Assembly (NCBI RefSeq): GCF_002005165.1
Contig: NZ_CP019699.1
Coordinates: forward strand, 1,736,001 to 1,800,000
Reading direction: 5' to 3'
DNA length: 64,000 nt
DNA from: Novibacillus thermophilus
GTDB taxonomy: Bacteria; Bacillota; Bacilli; Thermoactinomycetales; Novibacillaceae
The notes under the pieces: generated by a model
What the model was told of the DNA's origin: nothing
Seen by the model: the letters and a program-made list of their open reading frames with translations, nothing else
Database searches by the model: none
Shown: one piece after another, positions 38,875-48,166 of the stretch
How positions within the stretch are numbered: position 1 is the first letter of the stretch
How the letters are laid out: each line of letters opens with the position of its first letter
Position numbers and translations under genes: made by a program

Positions 38875-39196
38875 AACCCGTTTTCTTGACGTCCACCCAT
38901 TGATCGGCCCAGCGTTCGATCTCGCGCAAGACGGGCTCTAAAGCGCGACCTTTTTCAGTTAGTGAGTATTCGATGCGCACTGGCGTTTCCGGGTAAACTT
39001 TCCGGTTGACAATCCCTTCGTGTTCTAAATCTTTCAGTCTTTCCGACAGCAGCCTCCCGCTGATGGAGATGGCCGATTCTATTGAGCAAAATCGCTGGGG
39101 ACCGGAGAGCAGTTGGTAAATAATGAGTCCGGTCCAACGCTGACTGATGATTTTCATCGCTTTTTCGAATTTAGGACACAATGCAGATTGACCCAT
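38873..39196 (-). CDS. HxlR family transcriptional regulator
   Basis: A 107-residue winged-helix regulator. Motifs CPKFEKAMKIISQRWTGLIIYQLL and RLLSERLKDLEHEGIVNRKVYPETPVRIEYSLTEKG are those of HxlR proteins; the N-terminal Cys7 is the conserved redox/electrophile sensor of YodB/HypR-type members. It is divergent from a yceI gene with a palindrome in between, so it probably controls that gene in response to oxidative or electrophile stress. Confidence 0.9.
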   Translation of the reverse strand: MGQSALCPKFEKAMKIISQRWTGLIIYQLLSGPQRFCSIESAISISGRLLSERLKDLEHEGIVNRKVYPETPVRIEYSLTEKGRALEPVLREIERWADQWVDVKKTG

Positions 39197-39238
39197 ATCG
39201 CATCACCTCTACAATTCTAGTATAACATACGTTCCGAC

Positions 39239-39267
39239 TTGACATTATTAAATTATCATATTATAGT
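39239..39267 (+). promoter_or_regulatory. Promoter of yceI
   Basis: TTGACA (39239-39244), 17 bases, TATAGT (39262-39267), a near-perfect sigma-A promoter. Confidence 0.85.
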
Positions 39268-39286
39268 TAGTTACGAAAAGTAACAA
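39268..39286 (+). promoter_or_regulatory. Inverted repeat, probable HxlR-type operator
   Basis: GTTAC-GAAAA-GTAAC (39270-39284) starts three bases after the -10 box. A bound regulator would block transcription of yceI. YodB/HxlR boxes are similar in shape (short dyad with TACT/GTAAC half sites). Confidence 0.55.
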
Positions 39287-39350
39287 AGTCATAACTCGGA
39301 CTTCGATGAAGTGGGTTCGTGACGACAAAACGAATGGAGGTTTGTACTCT

Positions 39351-39884
39351 ATGGCAAAGACCAAATGGAATGTAGATCCAGCACACACCACGCTCGAATT
39401 TTCCGTGAGACATATGATGATTTCCAAAGTGAAGGGCACGTTTCACGACTTTGAGGCATCGGTAGAGGCGGACCCTGAAGATCTGACGACCGCGGATATC
39501 CGCTTCAGCGTCGATACGGCGAGCATCGACACGCGGAACAAAGACCGTGACGCCCATTTGAAGGGCGAAGATTTCTTCGACGTAGAAAAGTACCCGAAAA
39601 TGACGTTTCAATCGACTGACATCGTGAAAAAAGGGGGCGGGGAATACGAAGTAACGGGCGATTTGACCATTCGCGACACGACGCGCCCGGTTACGTTTAC
39701 AGTGACGTTCGAAGGTCAAGGAAAGAGCCCGTGGGGGCAAGAGGTCGTCGGTTTTAGCGGGAAAGGGACGCTCAATCGCAGCGATTTCGGTCTGAAGTGG
39801 AATGCGCCCCTTGAGACCGGCGGTGTCCTCGTCGGAGATGAGGTCAACATCTCCATCGAACTGGAAGCGACAAAAGAAGCTTAA
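39351..39884 (+). CDS. YceI family lipid/isoprenoid-binding protein
   Basis: A 177-residue lipocalin-like protein of the YceI family: WNVDPAHTTLEFSVRHMMISKVKGTF, SIDTRNKDRDAHLKGEDFFD, and FGLKWNAPLETGGVLVGDEV. Members bind polyisoprenoids; the version here has no signal peptide, so it is cytoplasmic as in other Firmicutes. ATG 39351 follows GGAGG. Divergent from the HxlR regulator. Confidence 0.93.
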   Translation: MAKTKWNVDPAHTTLEFSVRHMMISKVKGTFHDFEASVEADPEDLTTADIRFSVDTASIDTRNKDRDAHLKGEDFFDVEKYPKMTFQSTDIVKKGGGEYEVTGDLTIRDTTRPVTFTVTFEGQGKSPWGQEVVGFSGKGTLNRSDFGLKWNAPLETGGVLVGDEVNISIELEATKEA

Positions 39885-39972
39885 CCTCAGAAGGGCGTAC
39901 ACCTGCCCGATGTGCAGATGAGCGGCTTGAGACGTCCTGAGGGTTAAGCACATACTTTGACAAACATGTGTG

Positions 39973-40016
39973 ACTTGCAGACTGTGTCTCCCAAGAGGTG
40001 AGTCTGCAAGTTTTTT
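39973..40016 (+). terminator. Terminator after yceI
   Basis: ACTTGCAGACT pairs with AGTCTGCAAGT around a 17-base loop, followed by TTTTTATT. The rest of the 317-base gap to the next gene shows only an extended -10 (TGCTACAAT, 40164-40172) suited to the methyltransferase gene. Confidence 0.88.
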
Positions 40017-40201
40017 ATTGGAACAGTCGTTAGGCTTCACCAAGATCACGAAAAAGGGAACATGTGTGCAAATTTTCCGACGTCGGCGAAAAGCGCGGGA
40101 TATGTCACATTTTCCGTGCAGACAAGTTGGCGACTCGGTTCGAGTGTTTGCCGAGCGTGTTTGTGCTACAATGGAGTTACGTTTGTCGTAGGAGGAAGTA
40201 C

Positions 40202-40966
40202 ATGACAGCTTGGTATGAGCAGAGTTTCGGCGAAGATTACCTACTTGTGTACAAACATCGGAGCCAGCGAGAAGCGTCTGAGCAAGTAGAGGCGATCTTG
40301 CCGCTGTTACAGGTAAAACCCGGGAGTCGCATTCTCGATTTGTGTTGCGGGACGGGGCGACACGCGGTGGAGTTGGCGGCAAAAGGTTATGAGGTCACTG
40401 GACTGGACTTGTCCGATGTGCTGTTGTCTTACGCCCGCCGCCATTCGCGCTGCTTGCCTGTCACTTACGTAAAAGGCGACATGCGGGCTCTTCCGTTTCC
40501 CGACGAGATGTTCGACGCCGTGCTCAATTGGTTTACATCATTCGGTTACTTTGCAGAAGATCGGGAAAACGAGAAGGTATTAAGCGAAATTGCTCGGGTA
40601 CTCGCCCCAGGAGGAAAATTTTTCATCGATTTTTTGAACCGAGCGTATACGGTGAAACATTTAATCCCGGTCAGCGAACGGGAGGAGGGCGACATCCGTA
40701 TTCGGGAAGAGCGCTTTGTCGACGGGGATTACGTGAAAAAGAAAATTACAGTCGCGGAGGGATCTACCCACCGGACGTATTTCGAACGTGTCAAAATGTA
40801 CTCGAAAGACGAACTGCAGGCGATGATCGAGAGGTCAGGGTTAAAGGTGGACCGCATTCTCGGCGGTTACGACAAGATGGATTACACGGAAGAAGCCCCG
40901 CGCATGTTGTTTTTGGGAAGGAAAGACCGTCGGGTAACGAAAGGAGGGTCACAATGGAAGGATTAG
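40202..40966 (+). CDS. Class I SAM-dependent methyltransferase
   Basis: A 254-residue methyltransferase with motif I ILDLCCGTGRHAVELA, motif II VTGLDLSDVLL and motif III GDMRALPFPDEMFDAVLNWFTSFGYF. The last segment resembles a group of Firmicutes proteins of unknown substrate. ATG 40202 follows TAGGAGGAAG. The next gene begins 13 bases before its stop, so the pair is translationally coupled. Confidence 0.85.
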   Translation: MTAWYEQSFGEDYLLVYKHRSQREASEQVEAILPLLQVKPGSRILDLCCGTGRHAVELAAKGYEVTGLDLSDVLLSYARRHSRCLPVTYVKGDMRALPFPDEMFDAVLNWFTSFGYFAEDRENEKVLSEIARVLAPGGKFFIDFLNRAYTVKHLIPVSEREEGDIRIREERFVDGDYVKKKITVAEGSTHRTYFERVKMYSKDELQAMIERSGLKVDRILGGYDKMDYTEEAPRMLFLGRKDRRVTKGGSQWKD

Positions 40967-41922
40967 AGAGGTGGGAAGACGGTTGGCGCGTGCGGTTGCC
41001 CCTTCCTTTCCCGTTGAAATGGATTTATGCGTACCTACTTCCCGGATCGGACGGCTACGCCATCATTGACAGCGGGCTTCACACAGAGGAAGCCTGGCGA
41101 ACATGGCAGGACGTGTGGAAACATCTCAATGTTGACCCCCGATCTGTACGGACGATCGTCCTCACGCACTATCATCCGGATCATTACGGTTTGACCGGCA
41201 GGTTACAGCAGTACACCGGTGCCGATGTGTGGATGTCGCCACTGACTGTACAGTATGCTCAGTTAAATTGGAAAGACGTTGGACAGCTTGAAAAAATGGT
41301 GTCGTTTTACCAAACACACGGCTTGCCGGATGAGGCGGCACACGACATGAAACGCGACTTGACACAATTTAGAGAGTGGGTGTCTCCGCACCCTCACCAC
41401 ATCCAAACGTTCGAAGGGGGAGACCGGTTGACCTTAGGGGACCGAACGTACGAGGTGTGGCACACGCCAGGCCATGCGGAAGATCACGTCAGTTTTTTCG
41501 ATCCTGAAAGGGAATGGCTCGTAGGGGGAGACGCGTTGTTGCGCAAAATCACGCCAAACATTAGCCTTTACCCGGGCCACGATCCGAATCCTTTGCAGAC
41601 GTATTTCGTGACGTTGAAAAAATTGAGGCAGAAGAACATTCGCCGCGTCTTGCCTGCCCACGGTCCTGCCTTTGAGAACGTCCACGTGCGCATAAGGGAA
41701 CTGATCGACCACCACGAAGAGCGGCTGCACTGGACAGAACAGTTAGTGGACGGTACCCGTACCGCTTACGACATATGCCTGCAGTTGTTTGGTACCAACC
41801 TGTCCATACATAATTTGCGTTTTGCCCTCGCGGAGACACTGGCCCACCTGGAGTATTTGCGCTCGGAAGGCCGGCTCGTCCTCGCAGAGAGGGGAGAAGG
41901 TGTGACGTATGGACCGTCCTGA
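40954..41922 (+). CDS. Metallo-beta-lactamase fold hydrolase
   Basis: A 322-residue MBL-fold protein. Metal ligands are in THYHPDHYG, in WHTPGHAEDHV and in VGGDALL, with a later PAHG. The C-terminal 70 residues form a winged-helix-like region (LLxHxLRFALAETLAHLEYLR), as in LACTB2/RNase-like and YqgX relatives. ATG 40954 follows AAAGGAGGGTC and lies inside the methyltransferase gene. Confidence 0.85.
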   Translation: MEGLERWEDGWRVRLPLPFPLKWIYAYLLPGSDGYAIIDSGLHTEEAWRTWQDVWKHLNVDPRSVRTIVLTHYHPDHYGLTGRLQQYTGADVWMSPLTVQYAQLNWKDVGQLEKMVSFYQTHGLPDEAAHDMKRDLTQFREWVSPHPHHIQTFEGGDRLTLGDRTYEVWHTPGHAEDHVSFFDPEREWLVGGDALLRKITPNISLYPGHDPNPLQTYFVTLKKLRQKNIRRVLPAHGPAFENVHVRIRELIDHHEERLHWTEQLVDGTRTAYDICLQLFGTNLSIHNLRFALAETLAHLEYLRSEGRLVLAERGEGVTYGPS

Positions 41923-41925
41923 CGG

Positions 41926-42462
41926 TTATTCGTCGTCTGGGATTGCGTCGTCTCGACCGGTCTTCCGGCTGTGGGCGAGGCGTGAAGAGGCCGCGGCGGC
42001 AATAGCTCCGACGATGTCGTCCAGAAACGTGTGCACGCATCCTTTTTTCTCCCCGTTCATTTTTTTCAAGATCCCAGGCTTCACTTTGTCGATGTATCCG
42101 TAATTGGTAAATCCGATGCTGCCGTAGACATTTATAATCCCGAAGGCCAGAATTTCATCGATGCCGTACAATCCCTCATCTTGGGCAACCATATCTTGTA
42201 GAGGCTGTCTCAAGGCTCGTTGTTCGGCGAGCCGGTCCAGTGTGATCCCGGTGAGAATGGCGTTTTGTACTTCTCGCTTGGCCAACACCTTCTCCACATT
42301 TTGTCTGCACTCGCTGTAGGTGAGGTCGGGGTAGTAGTCTGATTGCAGAAACATGACGAGTTCAACGAGATCGTGCAACGTGACACCCCGCTCCTTTAAA
42401 AACGTTACGGCGGAGGAGTGAATGGAATCTTCCGTCGCCGACGTCTGGTCGGGTCGCTTCAC
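41926..42462 (-). CDS. pgpA: Phosphatidylglycerophosphatase A family (YutG-like)
   Basis: A 178-residue protein of the PgpA family; motifs EILAFGIINVYGSIGFTNYGYIDK and the C-terminal FLDDIVGAIAAAASSRLA give the metal/phosphate site. Members dephosphorylate phosphatidylglycerophosphate, but the Gram-positive group lacks the full membrane part. The GTG at 42462 lies behind AAAGGGAG. Next to yutH-type gene, as in Bacillus. Confidence 0.82.
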   Translation of the reverse strand: MKRPDQTSATEDSIHSSAVTFLKERGVTLHDLVELVMFLQSDYYPDLTYSECRQNVEKVLAKREVQNAILTGITLDRLAEQRALRQPLQDMVAQDEGLYGIDEILAFGIINVYGSIGFTNYGYIDKVKPGILKKMNGEKKGCVHTFLDDIVGAIAAAASSRLAHSRKTGRDDAIPDDE

Positions 42463-42547
42463 GGGAATCTCCCTTTCTTGACTTTGGTGGACGTTAGTGT
42501 TACCCGCGTGCTGGGAAGTTATCACAGTGATGAGGGGGTTGTTGCAG

Positions 42548-43324
42548 ATGGAAATACGGCGCGTTGCCATCGTGACGGGCAGTTCCAGCGGATTAGGGAA
42601 GAAAACTGCCATCACCTTGGCTGAAAGCGGTTTTCGCGTCGTTGTCAATTACAGGGCGGATGAACAAGGGGCGGATGCCGTCGTTGAGGCCGTTCGGACT
42701 GCTGGTGGTGAAGCGATTGCAGTTCAGGCCGACGTGACGAAGCGCCCTCACATTCGACGTCTGGTGGAAGAGACGATCGCCACTTGGGGCCGCGCAGACG
42801 TCCTCGTGAACAACGTCGGACCGTTTATACGTGAGCGCAAACGGTTTGCCGATGTGACGACGACAGAGTTGGATTTCTTGGTAGACGGCAACTTGCGCAG
42901 TGCACTGGAGATGGTCAAGGAAGTGTTGCCCTACATGCGACGGGAAAAATGGGGACGCATCATCCATTTCGGCTTCGGAAGGGCTTCTGAAGCTCCGGCT
43001 TGGCCAGACCGCTCGGTCTACGCCGCGGCCAAAGTCGGCCTCGTCAGCTTTACGAAGTCCCTGGCAGTAGAGGAAGCCCCTTTCGGCATTACTGTGAACA
43101 TGGTCTGCCCCGGAGACATCGTCGGTGAGAACAAAGAGAAAAACATAGCGGACGTGAAACGGGTACGAGATGACGAAACACCGCGGGGGCGACCGGGCAC
43201 GGGGGAAGATGTCGCCCGCGTCATTCGCTTCCTCTGCGAGGAAGAGTCCGACTTTGTGACCGGCAACATTGTGAACGTCACAGGAGGTTTAGACGTCATC
43301 CACCCTTCCTCGAAAGCGCCGTGA
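42548..43324 (+). CDS. SDR family oxidoreductase (YtkK/FabG-like)
   Basis: A 258-residue short-chain dehydrogenase. It keeps the cofactor loop TGSSSGLGKKTA, the NNVGPF variant of NNAG and the catalytic YAAAK, and the PGDIVGENKEKN C-terminal region. The Ser that usually lies 13 residues before the catalytic Tyr is not there (Arg); the nearest Ser is at -11. This is a feature of the YtkK-type subgroup or a loss of activity. ATG 42548 follows GAGGGGG. Confidence 0.8.
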   Translation: MEIRRVAIVTGSSSGLGKKTAITLAESGFRVVVNYRADEQGADAVVEAVRTAGGEAIAVQADVTKRPHIRRLVEETIATWGRADVLVNNVGPFIRERKRFADVTTTELDFLVDGNLRSALEMVKEVLPYMRREKWGRIIHFGFGRASEAPAWPDRSVYAAAKVGLVSFTKSLAVEEAPFGITVNMVCPGDIVGENKEKNIADVKRVRDDETPRGRPGTGEDVARVIRFLCEEESDFVTGNIVNVTGGLDVIHPSSKAP

Positions 43325-43422
43325 ACGGTCGTCAGGATCGAGGCGGGAAGATTGGTCGTCACTCCTCACATCCCCCCTTCATACTCTGGTATTGGGCACA
43401 TGTCACAAGGGGTGAAGAGCAG

Positions 43423-44526
43423 TTGGAAGGGGAAACGGCTGTCGATCATCCGGAAAAACAGCTTGAGGCGTTAATTGCGCACCATTACGGGCTATTTGTA
43501 AGAAAAGTTGTCCCTTGTTCAGAGGGGTGGCACTTGACGACCAACCGCGGCACTTTTCTTTTGTCCCGCGCGGGTAAACGGGATGGAACGTACTGGGACA
43601 TGGTCTCTCGCTTGCTCCGGCATTTGCGTCGAAGGGGTGTGCGCCAACTCCCCAGGTTGGAGCTCACGGCAGAGGGAAAGCCGTTGTTCAGCGGTTTTCA
43701 CTCCCGTTACCTCTTGTGGAGTGGGGGACAACTCAAGAGCTTAAACTGGCACAGTCTGAACACGTGGGCTTCTGTCGGGAGGACGTTGGCCCACCTTCAC
43801 CTCGCCTCTCGTGATTTCACACCCCGCTTCACTGATGGCAAATATACCGTTGTCGGGCGGTGGAAGATGTTTTGGACACAAAGTTACAGGATGCTGGAGA
43901 CGATTGGCGCGTCGTGTCGGCTCACCGGTGATCCGCAATCCGCCGACCGGGAGTGGAGGCGTGTTCACACGTACGCCGCCTCCATGATCGAAACAGCCCT
44001 TCGCTATTTTGAGGCTGCGGGCGGTGACGACGCCGTGCAGCAGCACGCCAAGTACGGCATCGTCGGTCAACACGACCTCACGCGCCGCAGTTGGGGAGGC
44101 ACCCTTCGTGGAGCGGTGACGTTAAAGACTTGGGACGAGACCGTGTTGGATGTTCGAGTGCGGGATATCGCGCACATGCTTCACCTCGCTTACGGCACGA
44201 AAACCGCATTTCGTGATCGCGTCCGCGTATTGTTAAAACATTACCAGTCGGTTCATCCCCTTTCAGATGCCGAATGGCCCCTTTTGTACGGGCGGATGCT
44301 CTTTCCCGGACCATTGGTTCAAACGGCGCGAGACGTTTACATCAGACAAACTGTTTCCGACTCAGCCCAGAAAATGTTAAAACGCGCAGCCTGTGAACTC
44401 GAGAGACGTGAGTACCATTTGCGTTGCCTACCCCGCCTGCTCAAGGAAACAGTGGGTGTCTCCGTCCCCGAAATCGATTGGTTAAAATCGTCTAGCATAA
44501 CGGTCCACCATACGGGCCATACGTAA
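43423..44526 (+). CDS. yutH: Spore coat-associated kinase-like protein (YutH/CotS family)
   Basis: A 367-residue protein with the aminoglycoside-phosphotransferase-like fold of the CotS/YutH family: GWHLTTNRGTFLLSR, LAHLHLASRDF, GIVGQHDLTRRSWGG at the place of the Brenner motif, then a HMLHLAY helix. In Bacillus YutH is found in the spore coat. The canonical HxDxxxxN residues are only partly kept (HDLTRR), so kinase activity is uncertain. Start TTG 43423 follows AAGGGGTGA. Confidence 0.8.
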   Translation: MEGETAVDHPEKQLEALIAHHYGLFVRKVVPCSEGWHLTTNRGTFLLSRAGKRDGTYWDMVSRLLRHLRRRGVRQLPRLELTAEGKPLFSGFHSRYLLWSGGQLKSLNWHSLNTWASVGRTLAHLHLASRDFTPRFTDGKYTVVGRWKMFWTQSYRMLETIGASCRLTGDPQSADREWRRVHTYAASMIETALRYFEAAGGDDAVQQHAKYGIVGQHDLTRRSWGGTLRGAVTLKTWDETVLDVRVRDIAHMLHLAYGTKTAFRDRVRVLLKHYQSVHPLSDAEWPLLYGRMLFPGPLVQTARDVYIRQTVSDSAQKMLKRAACELERREYHLRCLPRLLKETVGVSVPEIDWLKSSSITVHHTGHT

Positions 44527-44560
44527 ACGTAAGAAATCAACGAAAGGCGGGATCGGTGTT

Positions 44561-45109
44561 TTGGTTTGGTACGAGAAGTTAAGCCGCTATTTTCCCATTG
44601 AAGAAATGAAGAGCGAGGAGCACATGAAGCTGTTGCTTAAAGAAAAGCCAGACCTGTACAAAAAAGAAGAAGGGCCCAACTATATCGTCATGTACGCTGA
44701 GTTTGACGATTTTCTCTTCGTCGATTACTTGCTGGTGGCAAAGGAAGCGAGGGGCGAGGGAATCGGCGGGCGCGTGATACAGAAGCTCAAAGAGAAGAAC
44801 AAGCCGATCATTTTAGAAGTGGAGCCGTTGGACTATGAAGACTCCGACACGGTGAAGCGGCAGCGTTTTTACGAGCGGGAAGGGTTTAAGAAAGCGGAGA
44901 TGATCGGTTACAGACGGCGTTCCTTGGCCACGGGGGAAGTCAACGAGATGGAGATTTTGTACTGGAGTCCGACAGGCGAGTCAGAACAGAGCATTTATGA
45001 AAAGATGAAAAAGGTGTATGAAAACATCCACACCTACAAGGACGAAGAACTGTACGGTGAATCGTACCAGCCGGTGGAGGATGTGTTGACGGTAAAAGAA
45101 ATGCGTTAG
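44561..45109 (+). CDS. GNAT family N-acetyltransferase
   Basis: A 182-residue GNAT protein. The acetyl-CoA loop is ARGEGIGGRVIQKL (V-x-x-x-x-R-G-x-G-x-G), followed by FYEREGFKKAEMIGY. The N- and C-terminal extensions (MKSEEHMKLLLKEKPDLY; YGESYQPVEDVL) are shared with an uncharacterised Bacillus subgroup. Starts with TTG 44561 behind AAAGGCGGGAT. Substrate unknown. Confidence 0.82.
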   Translation: MVWYEKLSRYFPIEEMKSEEHMKLLLKEKPDLYKKEEGPNYIVMYAEFDDFLFVDYLLVAKEARGEGIGGRVIQKLKEKNKPIILEVEPLDYEDSDTVKRQRFYEREGFKKAEMIGYRRRSLATGEVNEMEILYWSPTGESEQSIYEKMKKVYENIHTYKDEELYGESYQPVEDVLTVKEMR

Positions 45110-45114
45110 ACCGA

Positions 45115-45143
45115 ACGGGTCTCCCGTATGTTAGGAGACCCGT
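45115..45143. terminator. Hairpin between the GNAT gene and glcF
   Basis: ACGGGTCTCC and GGAGACCCGT form a perfect 10-bp stem; the glcF stop codon lies in the loop. No clear T-run on either strand, so termination strength is uncertain. Confidence 0.55.
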
Positions 45144-46498
45144 GTGCCGTTTTGGCGTTCATGTGCGTCCAGCGCTTCCGCGAGGACGTCGACGACGTGC
45201 ATCGCGCGCATCTGACCGTCCAGCCCAGCTTTGTGGATGCCGAGTTTCATTTGCAACAGGCAGCCGGGGTTGGCTGTGGCCAAAATGTCGGCCCGGGTCT
45301 TTTGTACGTGCGCCATTTTTTCGTCTAACAGTTGCATGGACATCTCCGGCTGCGTCAAGTTGTATATACCGGCCGATCCGCAACAGCGGTCTGATTCGAA
45401 CAACTCGACGTACTCAACTCCCGGGATAGCCTGCAGCAACTTGCGGGGAGCGTGACTCCCTTTCATCCCGTTTCGAAGGTGACACGAATCCTGGTACGTG
45501 ATGCGCTCCGGAAGTGAACCGAGGGGTAGCGCGTCCATCGCTTCCCATAAGACTTCACTCACGTCTTTCAGTCGTTCACTGAACCAGGCGGCCTCTTCCC
45601 GCCATTCCGGTTCGTCTTTCAACCAGTGGACGTACTCGAGGAGCGACGCTCCGCAGCCCCCGGCATTGGCCACCACCACGTCGACTCCTGCTTCCTTAAA
45701 CGCTCGAATGTTGCGCTTTGCCAGCTCCCTCGAACTGTCGGTTTCCCCGCTGTGTGCTTGCAAAGCACCGCAACACGTCTGGGTATCCGGCACGACGACG
45801 TCGTAACCGGCGGCGGCGAGCAATTTAGCTGTATTCCAGTTTGTTTCGGTAAACAGGATGTCCATGACACATCCCCGGAACAAGCCGATTTTCTTTTTAG
45901 GTTGAGCGGTTGCCGCCGAAACGCGTTCACGTGTGTAATGCCGGACTCCTCGTCCGCTGGCCGGGGGCAAAATGGCTTCCATTTGGCGCAAGTGCTCTGG
46001 AAATAAGCGCAAAAGTCCGCTCTTTCGCACCATCCACTGCAGCCCGCTCTTTTGATAAAACGCGAGTAAGCCGCCCATCCAACGCGTGCGCCGTGGATGG
46101 GGAAACAGCTGTTTGAACACGAGATGGCGCAGGAGTCGAATGGGCCAGGGTAGGGGATGGACCGTTTGAATGGCGTCTCGGGCCTGTTCCAAGAGCTGTC
46201 CGTACTGCACGCCTGCCGGGCAAGCTGTTTCACAGGCGCGGCAGCCGAGACAGAGGTCCAGCTGGTCGACAACGGACGGTTCCAGTTCGATCACACCGTC
46301 GTATACGCCTTTCATTAACGCGAGGCGTCCACGGGGGGAAGCGGCTTCCATCCCGGTTTCGCGGTAAGTGGGACAAGCTGGCAGGCAAAAGCCGCAGCGC
46401 ATGCAGTTCGTCAATTCGTCTTCGTTCAATTTGAGTTGAAACTCTTGCTGCGTGTCCCGTTTTGTCACGTTTGTTGCGTCGTGTTCAGTTGCGCACAT
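45131..46498 (-). CDS. glcF: Glycolate oxidase iron-sulfur subunit GlcF
   Basis: A 455-residue ferredoxin-type subunit of glycolate/lactate dehydrogenase. Two [4Fe-4S] motifs near the N-terminus (CMRCGFCLPACPTY and CLGCRACETACPAG) are followed by two CCG domains (TCCGALQ, RCCGSAGIYN), which is the GlcF/LutA-type plan. It passes electrons from GlcD to the membrane quinone pool. It starts with ATG 46498, 34 bases inside glcD. Confidence 0.93.
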   Translation of the reverse strand: MCATEHDATNVTKRDTQQEFQLKLNEDELTNCMRCGFCLPACPTYRETGMEAASPRGRLALMKGVYDGVIELEPSVVDQLDLCLGCRACETACPAGVQYGQLLEQARDAIQTVHPLPWPIRLLRHLVFKQLFPHPRRTRWMGGLLAFYQKSGLQWMVRKSGLLRLFPEHLRQMEAILPPASGRGVRHYTRERVSAATAQPKKKIGLFRGCVMDILFTETNWNTAKLLAAAGYDVVVPDTQTCCGALQAHSGETDSSRELAKRNIRAFKEAGVDVVVANAGGCGASLLEYVHWLKDEPEWREEAAWFSERLKDVSEVLWEAMDALPLGSLPERITYQDSCHLRNGMKGSHAPRKLLQAIPGVEYVELFESDRCCGSAGIYNLTQPEMSMQLLDEKMAHVQKTRADILATANPGCLLQMKLGIHKAGLDGQMRAMHVVDVLAEALDAHERQNGTRVS

Positions 46499-47961
46499 GA
46501 ATCGACCACCACCCTTCTCCGCGTCTCTTTGGCAAACAGTTTCCCGGGATTCATGAGATTATCGGGGTCAAACGCCCGTTTAATCCCTTTCATGACCTCG
46601 ATGCCGGTTTTTCCAACTTTCCACTCCAGGTACGGTGCCTTGGCCAAGCCGACGCCGTGTTCCCCTGTAATGGTTCCGCCCAAGTCGAGGGCAGCGGCAA
46701 ATATTTCGTTAAACGCTTGTTCTACGCGCTCAATTTCTTCGCGGTCGCGGGCATCTGTCATACACGTCGGGTGCAAATTGCCGTCTCCGGCGTGACCGAA
46801 CGTGCAAATGTCTAAACGGTATTTGTCGGCAATACGGTTGATCTGCTCCACCATGGGCGCGATTTGAGAGCGCGGAACGGTGGCGTCTTCCAGTATCGTC
46901 GTCGGTCTCAGTCTGGCGAGGGCGGACAGGGCACTGCGCCGGGCCGCCATCAGCTCTTCTCCCCTTTCTGTCGAATCGGCGACGATGACGTCTGCAGCCT
47001 TCTCTTCGCGGCAGATGGCGGCCATGCGTTCGACGTCCCGTTCGACAATGCTCGCCGGACCGTCCTGTTCAATGAGCAGAATCGCTTCCATCTCAGTGGG
47101 CAGACCGATGCGGGCGAAATTTTCCACGACTCGGATCGTGGCATTGTCCATAAACTCCAGTGTCGACGGGATGATGCGCGAGGCGATGATCCGTGAGACA
47201 GAGCGGGCGGCGTCGTACATGTCAGGGTAGTAAGCGATCATCACCTGTTTGCTTTCCGGGTAGGGGAGCAGTTTCACCGTCGCTTCCGTAATGATGGCGA
47301 GCGTTCCTTCAGAGCCGACGAGCAGCTTCGTTAAGTCGTAACCGGCTACGTCTTTCGTCAGCTTGCCGCCTGTTCTGAGGGTGTCACCGGATGGGAGCAC
47401 CGCTTCCAGCCCGATGACGTAGTCTTTGGTCGTACCGTACTTCAAGCCGCGCAAGCCGCCAGCACATTCGGCGATGTTGCCCCCGAGGGTAGAGATGACC
47501 ATGCTGCCGGGATCAGGCGGGTAGAACAAGTTGCGCGCCTCTACTGCTTCGTGCAAGCTTTTTGTAATCAAGCCCGGCTGGAAGGTCGCGGTCAAGTTCT
47601 CTTCGTCAATTTCTAAAAGATGGTTCATGCGTGTCAACACCATGACGACCCCTCCCTCTACGGGAACCGTGCCGGCTGAGAGGTTACTGCCGGACCCCCG
47701 CCCTACGACCGGGATGCGATGTCGGCTCAACACTTTCATCGCGGCGCGGACTTCCTCGGCATTTCCCGGGAAAATGACGCCGTCGGGCATCGCCTGATAC
47801 ATCGGGGTCGCGTCGTACGAGTGGGTGAGCCGTGCCTCCGTGTCGTCCAACACGTACTCGCTTCCGACGATGGCAGCCAGCTCACGTTTGACACTGCGAT
47901 CGAGCACCGTGCCGATTCCTCCTTTTACTCGTTTATACGTGCTGCCAACCCCTTTGCTCAT
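46465..47961 (-). CDS. glcD: FAD-linked glycolate/lactate oxidase subunit GlcD
   Basis: A 498-residue flavoprotein oxidising glycolate or D-lactate. The FAD-binding PCMH domain shows VVGRGSGSNLSAG, PPDPGSMVISTLGGNIAECAGGLRGLKYGTT and GSEGTLAIITEAT; the C-terminal cap includes TFGHAGDGNLHP and TGEHGVG. ATG 47961 is six bases behind GGAG; longer in-frame starts lack signals. Together with glcF and the divergent GntR-type gene it forms a glycolate/lactate utilisation locus. Confidence 0.94.
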   Translation of the reverse strand: MSKGVGSTYKRVKGGIGTVLDRSVKRELAAIVGSEYVLDDTEARLTHSYDATPMYQAMPDGVIFPGNAEEVRAAMKVLSRHRIPVVGRGSGSNLSAGTVPVEGGVVMVLTRMNHLLEIDEENLTATFQPGLITKSLHEAVEARNLFYPPDPGSMVISTLGGNIAECAGGLRGLKYGTTKDYVIGLEAVLPSGDTLRTGGKLTKDVAGYDLTKLLVGSEGTLAIITEATVKLLPYPESKQVMIAYYPDMYDAARSVSRIIASRIIPSTLEFMDNATIRVVENFARIGLPTEMEAILLIEQDGPASIVERDVERMAAICREEKAADVIVADSTERGEELMAARRSALSALARLRPTTILEDATVPRSQIAPMVEQINRIADKYRLDICTFGHAGDGNLHPTCMTDARDREEIERVEQAFNEIFAAALDLGGTITGEHGVGLAKAPYLEWKVGKTGIEVMKGIKRAFDPDNLMNPGKLFAKETRRRVVVDSCAQLNTTQQT

Positions 47962-48129
47962 ATTTTCACTCCATTGCTTAATCTGCTGCCGGCGCAAAGG
48001 GAACCACACTGATTTTTGCGCCAATATCCCTGCCGACCGCTAGTATCGGGCTTCATGAGAGCGCTCTAAAGACGAACCTATTCCCCCATCCAACTAACGG
48101 CACGACAAAGGGAGGCTGGCGATTTTTCG

Positions 48130-48158
48130 TTGAATAATCGTTCAATTTCCAGTATAAC
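48130..48158 (+). promoter_or_regulatory. Promoter of the GntR-type regulator
   Basis: TTGAAT (48130-48135), 17 bases, TATAAC (48153-48158). TTGAA-TAATCG-TTCAA across the -35 box is an additional inverted repeat that could serve the divergent glcD promoter. Confidence 0.65.
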
Positions 48159-48166
48159 ATAAATAT

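Noticed and set aside
39267-40382. 371-codon minus-strand frame across yceI and the following gap
   Set aside because: It crosses a conserved gene and a plus-strand terminator, with no ribosome site or known motif.
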